This document shows, in pieces, positions 37,001 through 51,254 of a stretch of 64,000 nucleotides of DNA. The notes beneath the pieces were generated by a model. The model saw only the letters and a program-made list of their open reading frames with translations. It ran no database searches and had not been told where the DNA came from. Location: contig VXAZ01007592.1 in the NCBI GenBank assembly GCA_013399875.1, positions 28,483 through 92,482 on the forward strand, written 5' to 3'. This stretch comes from Gymnorhina tibicen (taxonomy: Eukaryota > Chordata > Aves > Passeriformes > Artamidae). The stretch's first letter is position 1. Every line of letters begins with the position of its first letter. The position numbers and the translations under genes are program-made.

Positions 37001-40000
37001 TCAGACAAATAATCTGTATTGTAGGTGCTGGTGGCATGTTTACAGTGTTTCAGGCTACTCCTTTGTAGTAGATACTGATCACATTGAGAACTGGAGTTAC
37101 CCTGATGCTGTAAAGGTCCTTGCCTCTACCTCTGTGACATGTTGAGTATGTTCAAGGGTTGTTTGTTCTGTAGTAACATGTTAGAGACCCCTGTGAACAT
37201 GGACCATGTCTAACTAGCACTTCTTGCAGGAGACTATTACGTGCTGCTCTCCCACTACATTTTCTCTGCCATGTATTTGATGGTTGACTTTGCACTTGCA
37301 GAGAATAGGCCCTTAAATTTCCACTCATTTGAGATGGGAGATCATTTGTTCCAGGAACTCTGGGATGAGTGATAAAAGGACAAATTAAGATAATTGAATT
37401 GATCTGAAAGACTTTGTCAGCCGTTGTGTAATCAAGAGTACGGAATAATGGTCATCTGTCATACTAGATGCTCATAGGCCTTGAATAAACTTAACTTCTG
37501 GATATGGAGGATTCCCTGTGAAATTCTCTTCTAGAAGCAGATACTTGTCATGATACAGGTCATACTTTTCAGGAGTCAATAAAGAGATAGTTGCAAAGAG
37601 AGTTATCCAAAAAAGCCTTCTTTATCACGGTTGCTCCAGTTTAGGAAGTAGGAAGTGGTAGTGATGGCATGATCTGTAGAGCCATCATTCAGGTTATCTG
37701 TCCATGGATGTTCCGCATTGATTGTGCTTCAAAGTTCATATGTACCTTTGCTCCAGTTACATTTCAGATTGACATTTTCATATATACTGTTCCTCATAAA
37801 ATTCTTACTTATGCACTTGGATTAAATTCTCAGCTATACTGCCCATGTGTACAATGCAAGAATCTTTCACAGTTCCTCAATGTAACTGTAGGCCCAGACT
37901 GTTTTCTTCTTTCCCCTGTGAATGTCAACCTGCTTGGAAAGAAATACCTTCCTTCACTGAATATCTTTCTGATCTTAAAACAAACTGTGGGCTTTCACAT
38001 AATTCATGTCTGTAGGAAAGAACTTCAGAGATCCATCTCTCTTAAAGAACTTCAGAGACTGACCGCCTCCTTAAATTTTTATTTTTTTTTTTAAGCTAGC
38101 CATACTCTGAGGATCTTTTTTCCATCTGGAGCAGATGTTTTCCATTCCTATCACTGACACACAAAGTCCTTGCTCATTCCTGGAGTTCTAAACTCCAATG
38201 AATTGTTATTCCTCCTTTTACCCTGTATACTTCATTAAGGGACAGAATTGGCAATTATATATTAGGAACCAGCTGTTGTCTCATTCTTTTGACAAAGTAG
38301 ATGAGAATTGCTTAGAAAAGAGCTCTGAATATCCATAAATTTTGAGTATTCAGAATGATCTAGAATATTATGGAGAGATAGATACTGACTGTGTTTCCTT
38401 GTACTGTGATGCAATCTGCTATTCTGTAGAAGTTAATAAATTCAGGTAGACACAGGGAAGCAATGAGTATGGAGGGGAAGAACAGATTACTGGGTACACT
38501 GCAGGGTGCATTTTTAAAGCGGTTCCTTGCTAGGCTCAAAGTTCTTCATCTCCAAAGAGAGATTAAAACAAGTACTGAACATTAATACAGGACATGGCTG
38601 AGTGTTCCTTTGAATGGAGTATCATCCCTCTATGTTGCCATCTGGCACGTGCCAGCCTGTTGCTTAAATGGCATCGGGGAAGTGATCAGACAGGCTGCTG
38701 TGCCATGGTCTGCCTCTTTAATGTGTTTCTTTCTGGAGGTCATGCAATGGAGATGTGTACCCATAACCACTCTCTTGAGCTCAGCTGCCTAGCTGTGTAT
38801 CCCCAGTTCCAAAACAAAAGCAAAAGAATCATTAAAATTTCAATGGTAGTTTGTGAAAGAGGTCCACACCTTTCAAGTGTTTGCTCCTGTTCCTGCGTTG
38901 TAAAACACCTTTACTCCCTTTCTGCTCTGTGCCCATCTGACAACAGCTGTGATGAAAATGTACCCTCTGAACAGGATGCAACTGCAGTACTCACTTCTCC
39001 CAGCAGTGCAGTCCAGCCCAAAGCAAAGTAGATTTCATTAGGCCATAAGGTGGACTCATAAGCAAAAATCTTTTCTTGGCAATTGATGCCTCCATTTCTG
39101 TAACTTTTTGTTCTCTAAGCATGGATTTGAACTGCTCTGTGCTACCATAGCACAAGCTGCCAAATCATTGCCTAAGAAGTTAAGAAGCTTATTCTGGCAG
39201 AGGTGAGTATTCCTACTTTTGAGATAGCTTCAGATATGGAGAATAAATACTGCTCCTTCAAACCTGAAAGCTGAGCTCCTTTGTCCTTGAGACATTTTTT
39301 CCCTTTTTTTAAGCTTTTTTTTCCTACCAGAGGCCAAAGCTTGACTGTGTTCAGTGTAATAGAAAGGTTGTATCTCTCTGAGATGTACTCAATATTTGGT
39401 ACAAGTCTTGTGCAATGAAACTTCCCCCGCATTCTCAAGATGAAGTTTGCTTTTGTTTACAAACATAAATTCCTGGAGTGGCTTTTGATGTGTGCAGCCA
39501 GATGATGACCAGAACCTACAGTCTGGAAGAAAACGTAAGTACCGAAGTCCATTGACTAAAAACAATTAAGGGAAACTAAGGCCTTATAAATGAAATGAGC
39601 TTTTGGGAATAATTTTTGTCATCTCCCAGCCTATTTTGTGTATGAGTGCAAAATTTGTGCTGTTTGAAATTGAATTAGTAAGTGCTGGTTATTTGTGTAT
39701 TTTTTGAGGTAAGCTTTATCTTGGCTTTTTTTTTCTTTCTTTTAACCTGTGAATTTTTTTTCCTCTATTTATGTACAAAACTAAGCTTAAAATTTCCAAA
39801 TGCAATGCCTGTATATTGGCTGAATTACTGGTGACAAAATTATTAATATAATGGTCATCTGTGCAAGTACAAACCAGTAATATTTAGCACATAATCCCAA
39901 GAATGATGTTCATATTTTAACAATTTTTCTTTAACTAATGGAAAAACGTATCTTCTATCTCACGCTGCTAACAGATCTTTCTTCACAGCTGATAAAAAGG

Positions 40001-40684
40001 TTTTATGAAGATTAGGCTCACAGCTAAAATGATTTACTGCTTTTAGTCCAGTTATTTGTATGTAAATCTTAGAGAGGACTAAGTTCAAGTATATAAAGTG
40101 AGCTAAGGCACGTGAATGGCATAAGGAGAAAATAACATTTTAATGCCTCTCTCTAAAAAGCTGATGTATATGAGTCAGTGGACAAATTTTCTTTAAAACC
40201 TGACATTTCAGTTATACAAGAGGTGTTTTGGTTTGTAGTTTTGAGGGTTTTTTTCAGAACAGGAGATGAAAAGGTAGCACGTTGTGTATTATTTTGGCTA
40301 ATATAGTTTTCTGATCTTTAGCCAGACATTTGCAAGAAGTTTCCTGGTAACAGGGATTTTAATTTGTTAATAGCATTTCCTTATCGCTCTGCAATGTTGT
40401 AATTTTCCATGCTATTTAAATAAAGAGGACTTTGGAAGTACTGACCAAGGATTACATGATAGGCCAGTTTAGTCCACTTATTCAAAGATATAACATGATT
40501 AGGGTGTAAATAATTGTACAGCGTTTCAAAAGAGTGAATCTAGTTAATTTTTAAGAATTCTCGTATTACTGTGATGAAGGCTTTTTTATTTTTCACAAGC
40601 TGCATATTTGTATGTCTCTGGAATCATTTACGAAATTATTTTATACATAATTATACTTAAATAAAGGGAGCCTACAAGAAAGAT

Positions 40685-40967
40685 GGAGTGGGAATATTTA
40701 CAAGAGCACATAGTGACAGAACAAAGGCTTCAAACTGAAGTAGAGTCGGTTTAGATTAGATAATAGGAAGAAATTCTCTACTGTGAAGGTGGTGTGGTAC
40801 TGCAACAGGTTGCCCAGAGAAGCTGGAGATGCCCCACTCCAGAAGTGTTCAAGAGTAGGCTGGATGGAGGAAACCTGGTCTAGTGGAAGGTGCCCCTGCC
40901 CATGGCAGAAGGGTTGGAAGTAGATGATTGTTACAGTCCCTTCCAACCCAAACTGTTCTATGATTCT
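40685..40967 (+). mobile_element. CR1 LINE 3' end
   Basis: This reads CR1 consensus from tttacaagagcacatagtga through tagataataggaagaaattc, ggttgcccagagaagctgg and acctggtctagtggaag to gtcccttccaacccaaac and ctatgattct, the 3' terminal repeat. It is 5' truncated and without coding capacity. Confidence 0.92.
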
Positions 40968-43900
40968 AAATAAACACAGTTAGCCATAGAATGCCTTTTT
41001 CCTCAAGTACAACCAATGAATGTGGTCTGCAGCAAATAATTAATAGAAAATAAAAAATAGTTTGATCAGGAGAAACCTCTGCTGAGTGAATATATTGTTT
41101 CATTTTTTCTTTTCTGAAAACATCTTCACCTTTATAATAAGTATGGAAGACAATACAACTTAAAATGTATCTTTTAAGGCACAGGTCAGACTGGAGACTA
41201 AAAGGTGTTCTGCTACAGAGAAGATAACTTTCTCTAGCATTCTTCATTGACTGCTATTCATGGATATTCATAAGATGTGATTTTACAAACTATGTCACTA
41301 CCAGAAATTGACCATAACAGAGAGAATTGATCATCAGAATTGAACCTAAAGAGTGTTTCATCACCTGAAACCTGATGGCTCTGGTGATTCCACTGCTGTG
41401 TTTGGGAGCACATGAACTGAATTCATATCAACAAATATAAATATCAGTAGTGTCTCAGTAAGTCAAATGAAGGTGCTCCTTTTGTCTTAAATTCAAGAAA
41501 TAGCCATTCAGGGAGTGATTCATCACATTCTGCAGTACATGACTAAAACAGAGCAGGTGAAAACTGCTCTAACACCTCCTATTTCTCTCCCTGGATTGTA
41601 AAAGGAGATAGTGGGTGATTAGGTCAGGTGGCTGCCTCAAAGTACCTAAGAGTTGGAATGATTAAGATAAGCAATGGCAAAAAGATCTATTATAGCAATG
41701 TGAGGCATAGCACCTTTTCTTTAACCTTTTTCAACTCTTCAATGGAATTCGATGATGTTTCAAAAAAGCAATTTCTTATTGTAGTCATAATTGTAGGCAA
41801 TTATTCTACTATGCATAAGCTGAATAAATATTATCTTGATACCATTTGCTGCCTTTTTTTGTGAAAAAATGAGACCTCCTAATACTGATTAGCCTTTAGA
41901 AATAATTCCATTCAGCAGCATTTCAAAACTGCAACACAACTGATCAAGACACATGAAATAGAAAGGTTAAGACAATAAATACCTGATTACAAGGAATTAG
42001 TTTTAGCCTTTGTTTCCAATTCCTTGACACTTCCCATGATTTCCCTTGTACACACAGCACTCTTAGGAATGTTGAGGAGTCCTGCTATGAAAAGGTAAGT
42101 GTATAATTACAAAAGAGAAAAAAAACCACTGTGCACATGAGGTGAAATGATATTATGATGTGTTACAAATTTAGGTTAAAATTCATTGCTTATGCACAGA
42201 GGAAATGATCTGTACCTACTGAGTGGTCCCACCACAGGTCCAGTCTATTGGTCAATAGCTGTGGGAGGCCATTCCTGTGATACACACTGACCTTATTAAC
42301 ATCATACAAAGGTGGGCAAAAATGTAGTGCTTCCCTGTAAACAAAAATAGTTCTTAAGTATGGTGAATAGCGTAGAAGAGAGAATAAAAGAAAAAAAAAA
42401 GACTAAAAAAACCCCCAAATCAAAACTGTCCCTGAACTTGTGAAAAGGTTTAGCGACAGAACAAGAATATCAGAGAATTCTTATATTATCTCTGCTTCAC
42501 ATTTGGTAATGAGGTAATAAAATTTATGTAGTCATTATGAGAATGCATGCTAAAGACAGGCATTTTAATTTCTGCATAAGCAATGCACATAAAATTTTTC
42601 ACAAATACAGCTATAATTTAGAATAACAATTAGTATACATTAAAGTTCTTTTGATTGTTTTTTCCTCATATTTTTTCATCTTAATTAATGTAATACAAAA
42701 GGAGATTTTAAGCTCTGGTTAATTTGTTTTTCTCAGAGTAAGGCACTTGTGCAAGCTTCTTGTTGCATAGAAATGTGAGGGGGAGGTGAATTGAAGAAGC
42801 AATAATATCAATGCCCCCTTGAATATCCCATTAAACAGTTTTAAATAGATGCTTGGATCTTCTAATTGCCAATATAAAACTGTCTGAAGATTTGATATTT
42901 TATATACAGAGCCTCTTTTTTTCAAACAGTTTTCTTTTTTTCAAACTCTGACCATGCTAAACACTTGATATCCCAGAGGAATTTGCATAAAAATGTCATA
43001 GCACTCTTCTGAAAAAGTGAATACAGCCCTTGTGAACAAATTTATGAAGGTGTCTTGATGTTTAAAAAAGAAGATAAGCAAGATTTGGAAAACATTTAGA
43101 TGGATTAAAAACTTAGCTATCATTGAAGCTAAAAGAATGAAGAACAATAAACTCTTTAACTCATACTGAGAGTACTTTTCTAGCTCTTATCATAGATATG
43201 TTAAGTAGTAAATCAGTATTTCTGAATTTAGTTAAAAATAAGTCAAGTTATAATATATTCATATCCCCAAATATCCCAGAAGCCATTGTATGTTTACTTC
43301 CTCCATTAAAATGTAAAGCAGAAGTGTGTTCACACTCTTCTATAGAAATGTGAAGCATTTTCTTCAAAATGTCCATGTTAGTTACATAAAGAAATGGATA
43401 ATTCATAAAACAGATTATAATTGTTATTGGTTTAAACTTGGTTTAATTCTACTCTTTCCCAACTAATACCATACCAGGACTAGTGTACCTTAAAGTGAAC
43501 ACAAAATATCTTCAATTTGAAAACAAATAGATTGATATGGTTTCAATTGATTCCTTTGGGTTCTTCTCCTAAGGGTAGCTACCTTTAGCAATAAAAAGCC
43601 AAACTATGAGACTCTTACCTTTCCTCATAAAGGGTGGTGATTCTTTCTATACTTTGCAAGTCACTTTGCAAGTGGTGCTGTTTGCATCAGTTTTGTAGGG
43701 CCAGAGACTTTTTTGAGCTCGTTGTTGAAAAATAAATAGCATGTAAGAAAAAGAGATTTGGAATTCTATTTTTTGTTTGTTTCTATTTCTCAGTTAATCT
43801 AATTTTCGAAGCTGTTTGGCACATTTTTAGGGTTTTTTTTTTTACTTCTGGTACCAGGATGGTCAGTTTCAACCTGAAAACAACTATCTTTTGAAAGCTT

Positions 43901-45523
43901 CCACTTTACACAGTGGAACTGTCTTCCAGAGAATAGATTGTGTGTTGAGCTAGCCATTACCTGCAGGCATACAGCAAATATGGGAGTGTCATTGATAAAT
44001 ATTTGGGTCAGCCAAGAGTCTGCTGCTGAGTGTGCCTTCTGACCACATTGCATAGAGATGTGGTGTACAGAAATGGCAAGAAAATGTCAGATAACATAAA
44101 GAGAAACTCATGTGACATTAATAGAAGCATAAAAATAAGCAGAGGAAACCCACTGAAATTAGGCTATGTGCTTGATCTGATGCTGTGACCTTTGCAAAAG
44201 GATGTATTATAACTAAATCTAGTAAAGTAAAACTTCACAGTTTCCATCTTATTTTAAAAGCTCCAGATATAATGAAAGGAGAAAAGATCAGATGCGCAGT
44301 GTTAATGTTATTGTATTTTGAGTTTGCTATTGCAGTACAAAACATCTTTTCTTTTCAATCGCATACTGTTGTGAAGTTGAGGATTTTAGAACTCCTTAGT
44401 GCCGTGCAATAGAACTACTAAGATTTGTAGATTTTTTTTCATGTAACAACAAATACAAAGTTTTTGTGGGGAAAAGAGTGAGTTTATCTAAGTGTTGAAC
44501 TATAATACTTTTAAGAGAAAGATCAATATACACTTAATCCTCTTATAGTTGGAAATGATTTTTCCAAGCACAGCAAAATAAAATCAGAAGTATTTTTTGA
44601 CAATTTGTATTAAATTTGCAAATTTTATTTTCCTATTCTTTTTTTTTTTCCAGTTTTCCAAAACATCCTTTAATCTTTAGTTTGTAGTGTTTTAAGTTAT
44701 TAATGGAAGATATTTGTAAGATACTAATGTAAAAATAAAATTAAAAATTATGGTTAGGGGTAGCATGATAACAAGAATTACATATTCCAGTCTAAAATAA
44801 ATTATTTTAAAAATTTATTTTATTCTATTTTACCTTTTATTTATTAAAAAGTGTGTCAGTCTGCAAGGTAAAGATAATGACTTGTGAAATTAAAGAATTA
44901 AGTGCAATATAAGTATTAATCAATGGTTCCTTTCCCTAATATAAATTATTTTAGAGGCACTATATGCATGAGAAGCCTGCCATATGTTACTCAGATAACA
45001 TTAATCCCGAAATCACATTACAAATAAGCAACACAACATCTGAAGACTGTTAAGCCTTGTTTTGAAGATATATTTATGGGTTTATTCATACTATACTAGG
45101 CAGTTATTTCACTCTTTTCAAGGAAGTAAATGGCTGTGAGGTTTGCTCTGTGCCACTGAAGATAGTGCAAGTTTTATCACAAATTTTCAATAAAAAAAAG
45201 AAAAGAAGCCCAACAAAAAAACCATCCACAGCCTTGTTGATATCCAGATATTCCAAGTCTTCTCTTCCATTTCACACTGTACAGTCTCTCTTTTTATGCC
45301 TGTTATATAGTTGAATTAATAGTAGTTTAAAAAGAAATATTTCTAATACTGTAATTTTGAGGTCACTGAGGTGTTCAGTCAGGGAGATTAAACCTTTTCT
45401 TCACTTTTTCTATACAGTTATTTATATAGAGCTACGATTATTTATAAAAATATCTTTTGATACTGTATGTTTTGTAAAGACTAAGTAAATAAGTTTGCAT
45501 TTGTTATCAATCCTTTTTTTTAG

Positions 45524-45720
45524 GCTGCCTGGAATTAAAAGAAGACACCATTGAAAATCTCCTAGCAGCTGCCTGCCTCCTCCAGCTCCCACAAGTAGTA
45601 GAGGTTTGCTGCCATTTTCTAATGAAGCTTTTGCACCCATCCAACTGTTTGGGAATACGAGCATTTGCTGATGCACAAGGATGCACAGAGCTCATGAAGG
45701 TGGCTCACAACTACACCATG
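45524..45720 (+). CDS. KLHL1: KLHL1 internal coding exon (probably exon 4): end of BTB and start of BACK domain
   Basis: This 197-nt exon begins with GC, completing the Gly codon from the previous exon. It then encodes 65 residues from [20 protein letters not shown] through [18 protein letters not shown] to [14 protein letters not shown]. The first part is the C-terminal helical half of the BTB domain (3-box region), and [18 protein letters not shown] opens the BACK domain that places the substrate-binding kelch propeller. Acceptor: a run of T followed by ag at 45522-45523; donor: CACCATG/gtaagg, phase 0. The residues match KLHL1 more closely than KLHL4 or KLHL5 ([14 protein letters not shown]). 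The next expected exon (in other vertebrates beginning ENIMEVIRNQEF) was not found in the remaining 18.3 kb. Minus-strand ORFs over this exon are shadows. Confidence 0.96.
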
Positions 45721-48700
45721 GTAAGGCAGTTTTGGAATATCTAAATTATAATCTTGTACAAGATTACACGTAAACTTTTAAGATTACTTTTACTCTACAA
45801 GTAAAAATACCTTGTTAGTTTTTGGATTGAAATTATTCTGTATTATATTCTGTATTTCTATGGGACTTTATTTCATAAGTGGTCCTTTTGCAACCAGAGC
45901 AGTGGTGATTCCTACGAACTTTAGTGAAGTTTTGAGAATTGGCCTTCTATGATGGATGCACTGTCTACTGGGCCAGAACTGTATAAGACTTATTTAAATG
46001 CATGATCACAAAAAAGTAATAATAGTAAAGTGTATGTAAACCATTATAATACTTCTTAATCACTTTAGTTTAGCTTTAGGGAAGCTTTGTCATTGTTGTT
46101 GTTCTGCATGGGAAGTCTATCAAGGGAAGTTTTGTTGGGTTGTGGGTTTGGTGTTTTTTTGTCAAGAATTATCCCTCCTTTTAGTCATCTGTGAAGTAGA
46201 TTAAGCCAGGAAGTTCTAGAAATAAAGAATTTTATCTGGTAATATTTAATATTTTTCTAGTTACATCTGAAAGAACAGGTATGGAATTAATATCAAAATT
46301 TAACCAGAATCAATGAAGCAGAAATATGCTACTTCTTCAGAAATTAAATCATATTGGTAGCCATTTGATTCTTCATAGTTTGACAAAATTAAAAACATCT
46401 GGCTCATGAAATTAAATTTACATAAAGAGTAGATTATATGTATATCATTTATGAGAAATAATGGTCCCTTTAGGTCTCTACTGAAATTATTATTGAAGTA
46501 ATAGAGCACATTTCAATAAATCTGATTCTCTTGTTCACCAGTTATGACCTTATTTTATTTATTCTTTTCTGTAAGTAGTAACACATTGCAATTCACATGT
46601 TTAACTGTGGTTTTTTACCACTACAGTTCAGGTAGTTATACCCATTTCACACGTCTGGAGTGAGTTCCGTGGTTTCTCTGTATTTAGGCATTTAAATTGT
46701 AGTGTGACAGGTCCAAGTCAGTCAGTTAAACCTTCTTCTGCTAGTGGGGAGAAATAAGCTGTCAGAGCAGCATTCATGTGATCTTCTTTCAAATGAAATT
46801 GCATTAGGACTGAACAGATGTGTTTTGAAAAAATCTAACCTTTTTATCAATGTATTTCTTAGATTTATATATTACTTTCATATTTTCGGTTTGTTTTGTT
46901 GTATGAACATGAAAGAAATAGACAAAAACATTGATTAAAAAAATTTTTTTTGTTTATGATTCTTTAAAAGAACTTACTGAAATATTTTTGGGTGAATTAA
47001 ATTACTCACTATAGTAATTTTAAGACTTGTGACTAATATATGTACCACAAAGTTCATGAAGATCTGTGCCATGTCTAACATACTGGGTATATATTCTATT
47101 ATTCTTTTAATGCTGAGATCTAAAATCTCAGTTACGTGTAATGGGAAAATTGCCAACAAAGATGGAAGATCAGAAAGAAAGTCAGTTGTAATTGATAAGC
47201 AAGCTCTTCAAGGGCATTTGCAAGCATGCACAAATCATACTTTCTCCTTGCTAGAAAAACAAATAATCACAATGAAATGACAATATTTTTCTCTGACCCA
47301 GTGAAAACATAACGCTAAAAGATAACCACAGTGTTGAATTTTCATAGGCATTGTGTTACTTCATTTAAGTGTGAGTCAGCTCGCATCTATTTAAATTCCT
47401 GTTTTGTGTTAACGTGTGTGGAAGACCAGCTGTGAGTGGGGAAGGAGTGCCTTGTTGCCTATCTTCAGTGCAGCACTCTCAATCAAACAGAATCTACATA
47501 AGAGAAAAGTGATTAGTTCTTCTACATGTATACATAACCAGGAAAAAGTCACACAGTTCAAGGAAGATACCCTGAGGAGCGTGATAGAGGAACACCAGAG
47601 ACCTGGGAGTGTGAAGGGGAGAAAAGTGATGAGCACAGGCAAAGAGCAGATGCATAGTCTCTGAGGTGACAGAAAGCATTATTTTTTCCTTCAGACTCCA
47701 GGAAAGTAATATGGACTGTGATGAGGGCAAACATAAAGTAGGGCAAGAGGGAGTTTGTTTAACAAACTCCTCCAGTCTTATGCGGAAGATTTGAGGGGAA
47801 GCTGTGGCTAAAAAAAGGATGGAAAAATCACTGTTGCTTTAAAATAAGTTCTCTTGCTTTCAAGAGAACTTCAAGGCCCTTTCTTTAAAGCTTTTCAGGG
47901 TGCTTTTTTTAAGGGTTCAAAGTGATGTATCTCAAATTCTAGCTCTGTGAATCTTCTTCCACAGTGTTACTGCAAAAGCTTGTTGTGAACAGAAAGTAAT
48001 AGTACTCCCTTAACTCTGGAATCTTGTGCAGTTGTTTGCTTGAGGTAAAAAAACTCAAAGAAACAATAGGTCTATACTGGTGTAGGAACGGGGAGCAAGA
48101 CAAAGTTTTTCAAATAGTCTTGCAAAAGTAGATTTCTAGGTGTGGCTTATGCAATTGATTGTGTAATAATTTTGAGATATGACTCAAATCTCATCTTTGA
48201 ATAATTTTGCTTCTTAGCTAATTACATAGTTGAAATTAAATATTCATTGATTCATTTGAAAAAAACAAGTAATAAAATAATAGCTCTCTGCCTGCATTAT
48301 ACCTGGCAAATGTTATACAGCTTTTCTCCAACAATTTTAAGTAACAACTTTTAAGTAGAAAGTAATTCACAATTGTCTTCACAATAGCATTTTAATGAAA
48401 ATCAATAGATTTTCATGAAATAGTTTGCTTCATTGAATCTCCATAAATGTTTTAATCTTAATTTTTCAAATAAATCTGCTTGCCTAGTGTCAGACTTGAT
48501 GTAAGTTCTAAATATAGAACTTTATTGTTGTTGTTATATACATATATAACTCGCTTTGTGCTTTCACATAATATGTTATGAGGGCAAGACATTTGAGCTT
48601 GGAAATTGCTTTATATTGAGGAAGAAAGAGCTCCTAAAGAGCAGAACAATTAATTTAAGAATCCTGTTGACAGAAGATAAATAATTTCAAACACATTTTC

Positions 48701-48796
48701 TGTCATATTGAATAACTTCTATTTCTCTAACCATGAAATCTGTGGAAACAAAGAATACAAATTTTTATTTGCATAGTGCTCACAGGTATATCCTGT

Positions 48797-48845
48797 GATG
48801 TAAATAAAAAATTCATTAATTTAAATGATGTAAATAAAATTCATT
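48797..48845. repeat. Short tandem duplication, period about 30 bp
   Basis: The motif gatgtaaataaa...attcatta occurs twice at a 30-bp spacing, with a 2-bp length difference in the A run. Confidence 0.75.
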
Positions 48846-51254
48846 AGCTATAAAGTTACATATCCCTTTCCATGAGCAGAGGGATAATATCCCTGGTATT
48901 TACTGGGATATTTTGTCTTCAGTGTCAAATATCAAATTATTATTTTGGAATTCAAAATCTAAGCGAGGAAAAGCAAATGTGTTCATAGAAGAGGGGAGAA
49001 AGTGAGGAAATGAAGATAAGAAAAGCAGTGAAGGAAAACCAGATAACATTTGAAAAATCTTAGAAGATACATTTGCTCTATAGCAAATTATGAGGTTTAT
49101 GGAAGAAAAGAGGAAGGTAGATTTCATAAAAATTTAGTGAACAATGAACATTGGTAATTTCTATATTTGCATTCCCTGTACTTTTTAGAAATGGAACTTT
49201 GATGGCAACATTTTAAATGGAAGCTTTACAAGGAAGAAGTTAATAAGAGCAAAAATGTAAATTGTCATTGGTTTCTTTTTTAGACACATCAGATTTAATG
49301 TAGTTTATTTCTGAATTATAAAAATGCCCTGCCAGTGTTTTATGGTGTGATTTTTTTTTTAATTATTTTTAATGAATCTACTAATTTAAATGGCAGCACA
49401 AATATACATGTCTCTTGATTTAAGACTTCTGTACTTCTTAATTGCAATCTGGGTTGTTACTATTTTGTCAATTTCTGAAAGCTTTCAATCTGCAGAGCCA
49501 TATGTCTGATAAGCTTAAATTCCTAATTTATTGCCAGAGTTAAGTTAGATGATAGTAGAGTGAAATGCATGTGTGATGTCTTTTTAAAAAAAATAAAAGC
49601 AGCAAAATGGAACATATCAATAAGCTGAAGCAAATGATTTCTTCTAGCAAGCATTTTTAGTGACAGTTCTTTATTCTTCTAGTTATAAGGGGCCTCGTGT
49701 AGGGAAGCTAACCTCTAAAGTCCGCAATTTATCAGCTTGTCATACTTGTCAGAAATTAAAGTCATACTGTGTGGACTTGTCTCTTTCGAAAACAGAGTAT
49801 ACTGTAAATTGAAATTTTGATGGCCACCTTGTTGGGATGCAATTATTTTTAGAGTAGAAGATGTTTTAAAATATGTTCTATTTTGAACCACTGTATGTTT
49901 ATTGGTGAAAGTTTGTAATAGACCATACTAGAATAATGGATTCTGTGGCTTTAATGTACCATTAGCCCTTCTTACAACAACTAATTTGCTACATTGGTAA
50001 ATATTGAAAGAGGAAAAGTAAGCCATATTTTCCCCTAAAAAGTTAATTGCAGTTTCATTTTAAAGCATGGGAAATTATAAAAAAAATACTCATACTTGGT
50101 ATGGTTTTGAATACAAATGTGATTTGCTTTCTCTCTCCCTGTAAAGACCATGGTTCTGCTTGTGTTACAGTGTATAGGTAATGCTTAGAAATTGAGAGTG
50201 TTCCCTTCGAAGATATAGTACCAGTTTCTTCATCTCATTATCATGCCATTTGAGTGAAACCTGATTGCTTCAAACAGAAAATTGTAATACCTCATAGATA
50301 TAACTATTTAATCTGTCAGTGCTTCACCTCTCAGGAAACTTCACTTAAACCTCAGTGATCATTTCACATCTTGAAACTGCAGTTTGAGAGTTGAAATGAT
50401 AGAGCTTGTTCCACATTTTTATTTCACCATATTTCAAAATGAATTGCTAAACATAAACTTGGAAAATCTTCGAATTACTTTGATGCACTGAGCAGAAGAA
50501 TGGCTATAAGTAAAAATTCCTTGACCAGAGAACATAAATGAGTAAAGTGATTGATGTATCTGTAACCCAGTCATAAGGTTAGCGGTATAAAGGACCCTAA
50601 CATATGTTACAGCTCCAGGCCTGGGAGATGCAGAATGTTTGCAAGTGCCTTTGAATGAAGTGGTGAGAGGTGTTTAGCTTCTCAGAGATGCAGTTCTGTG
50701 CTTTGCACTGCAAGGGTCATTAGTCCCAGCACAACAAAACATTATTCACACTTAATTATGAGCACGTAAGTAATCTCAGTGACATGTACTGACTCTATGT
50801 GGACTCTTTAATTTACTGAGAATTCTGATTGTACTGCAGATGTAGAAACCATTTCATTTAGTTGAAGTGTATACCTTACGTGAATTTTTTAATGATCTTT
50901 TATGGCAAAGAGCTTCAGTGATAATTTTATTAGTTATGTTTATTACCTAGGCTACAAAATTTCACAGTTAAAACCTGTTGGGGTGGAGTGGGGAAGGAGT
51001 GATATAAAAAACCTTTTCCTTCCATTTACAACAGTTAATCCTGAAGCATTTTGAAATACTGTAATGTTACTCCATATTCAAATTAAGAAAAATATTATTG
51101 AGATATTGGTAGATGGTGATAGCAGTCATTAATGAGTTGTAGTTGTACATTTAGACATCAGGGGTTTATTTCAGTGCTAATATAGCTTTAACTGAAGTCA
51201 GATAACAAGTGAGGCAAAAAAACTCTCTAGGATTGTAATTTAACAGTTCTTTAG

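Larger units (their letters stand above)
30397..45523 (+). other. KLHL1: KLHL1 intron between second and third visible exons (15.1 kb)
   Basis: The intron is bounded by a gtattg donor and a poly-T acceptor. It contains a well-preserved CR1 3' end (about 33997-34612), a probable solo LTR (about 34967-35480), a candidate LTR end (about 36793-37000), a 19-bp tandem duplication (36273-36310) and another CR1 3' end (about 40685-40967). The stretch 36.8-39.5 kb is less AT-biased than its surroundings and carries two unassigned + strand ORFs of 141 and 145 codons. I see nothing identifiable in 30397-33996, 39500-40684 and 40968-45523. Confidence 0.9.
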
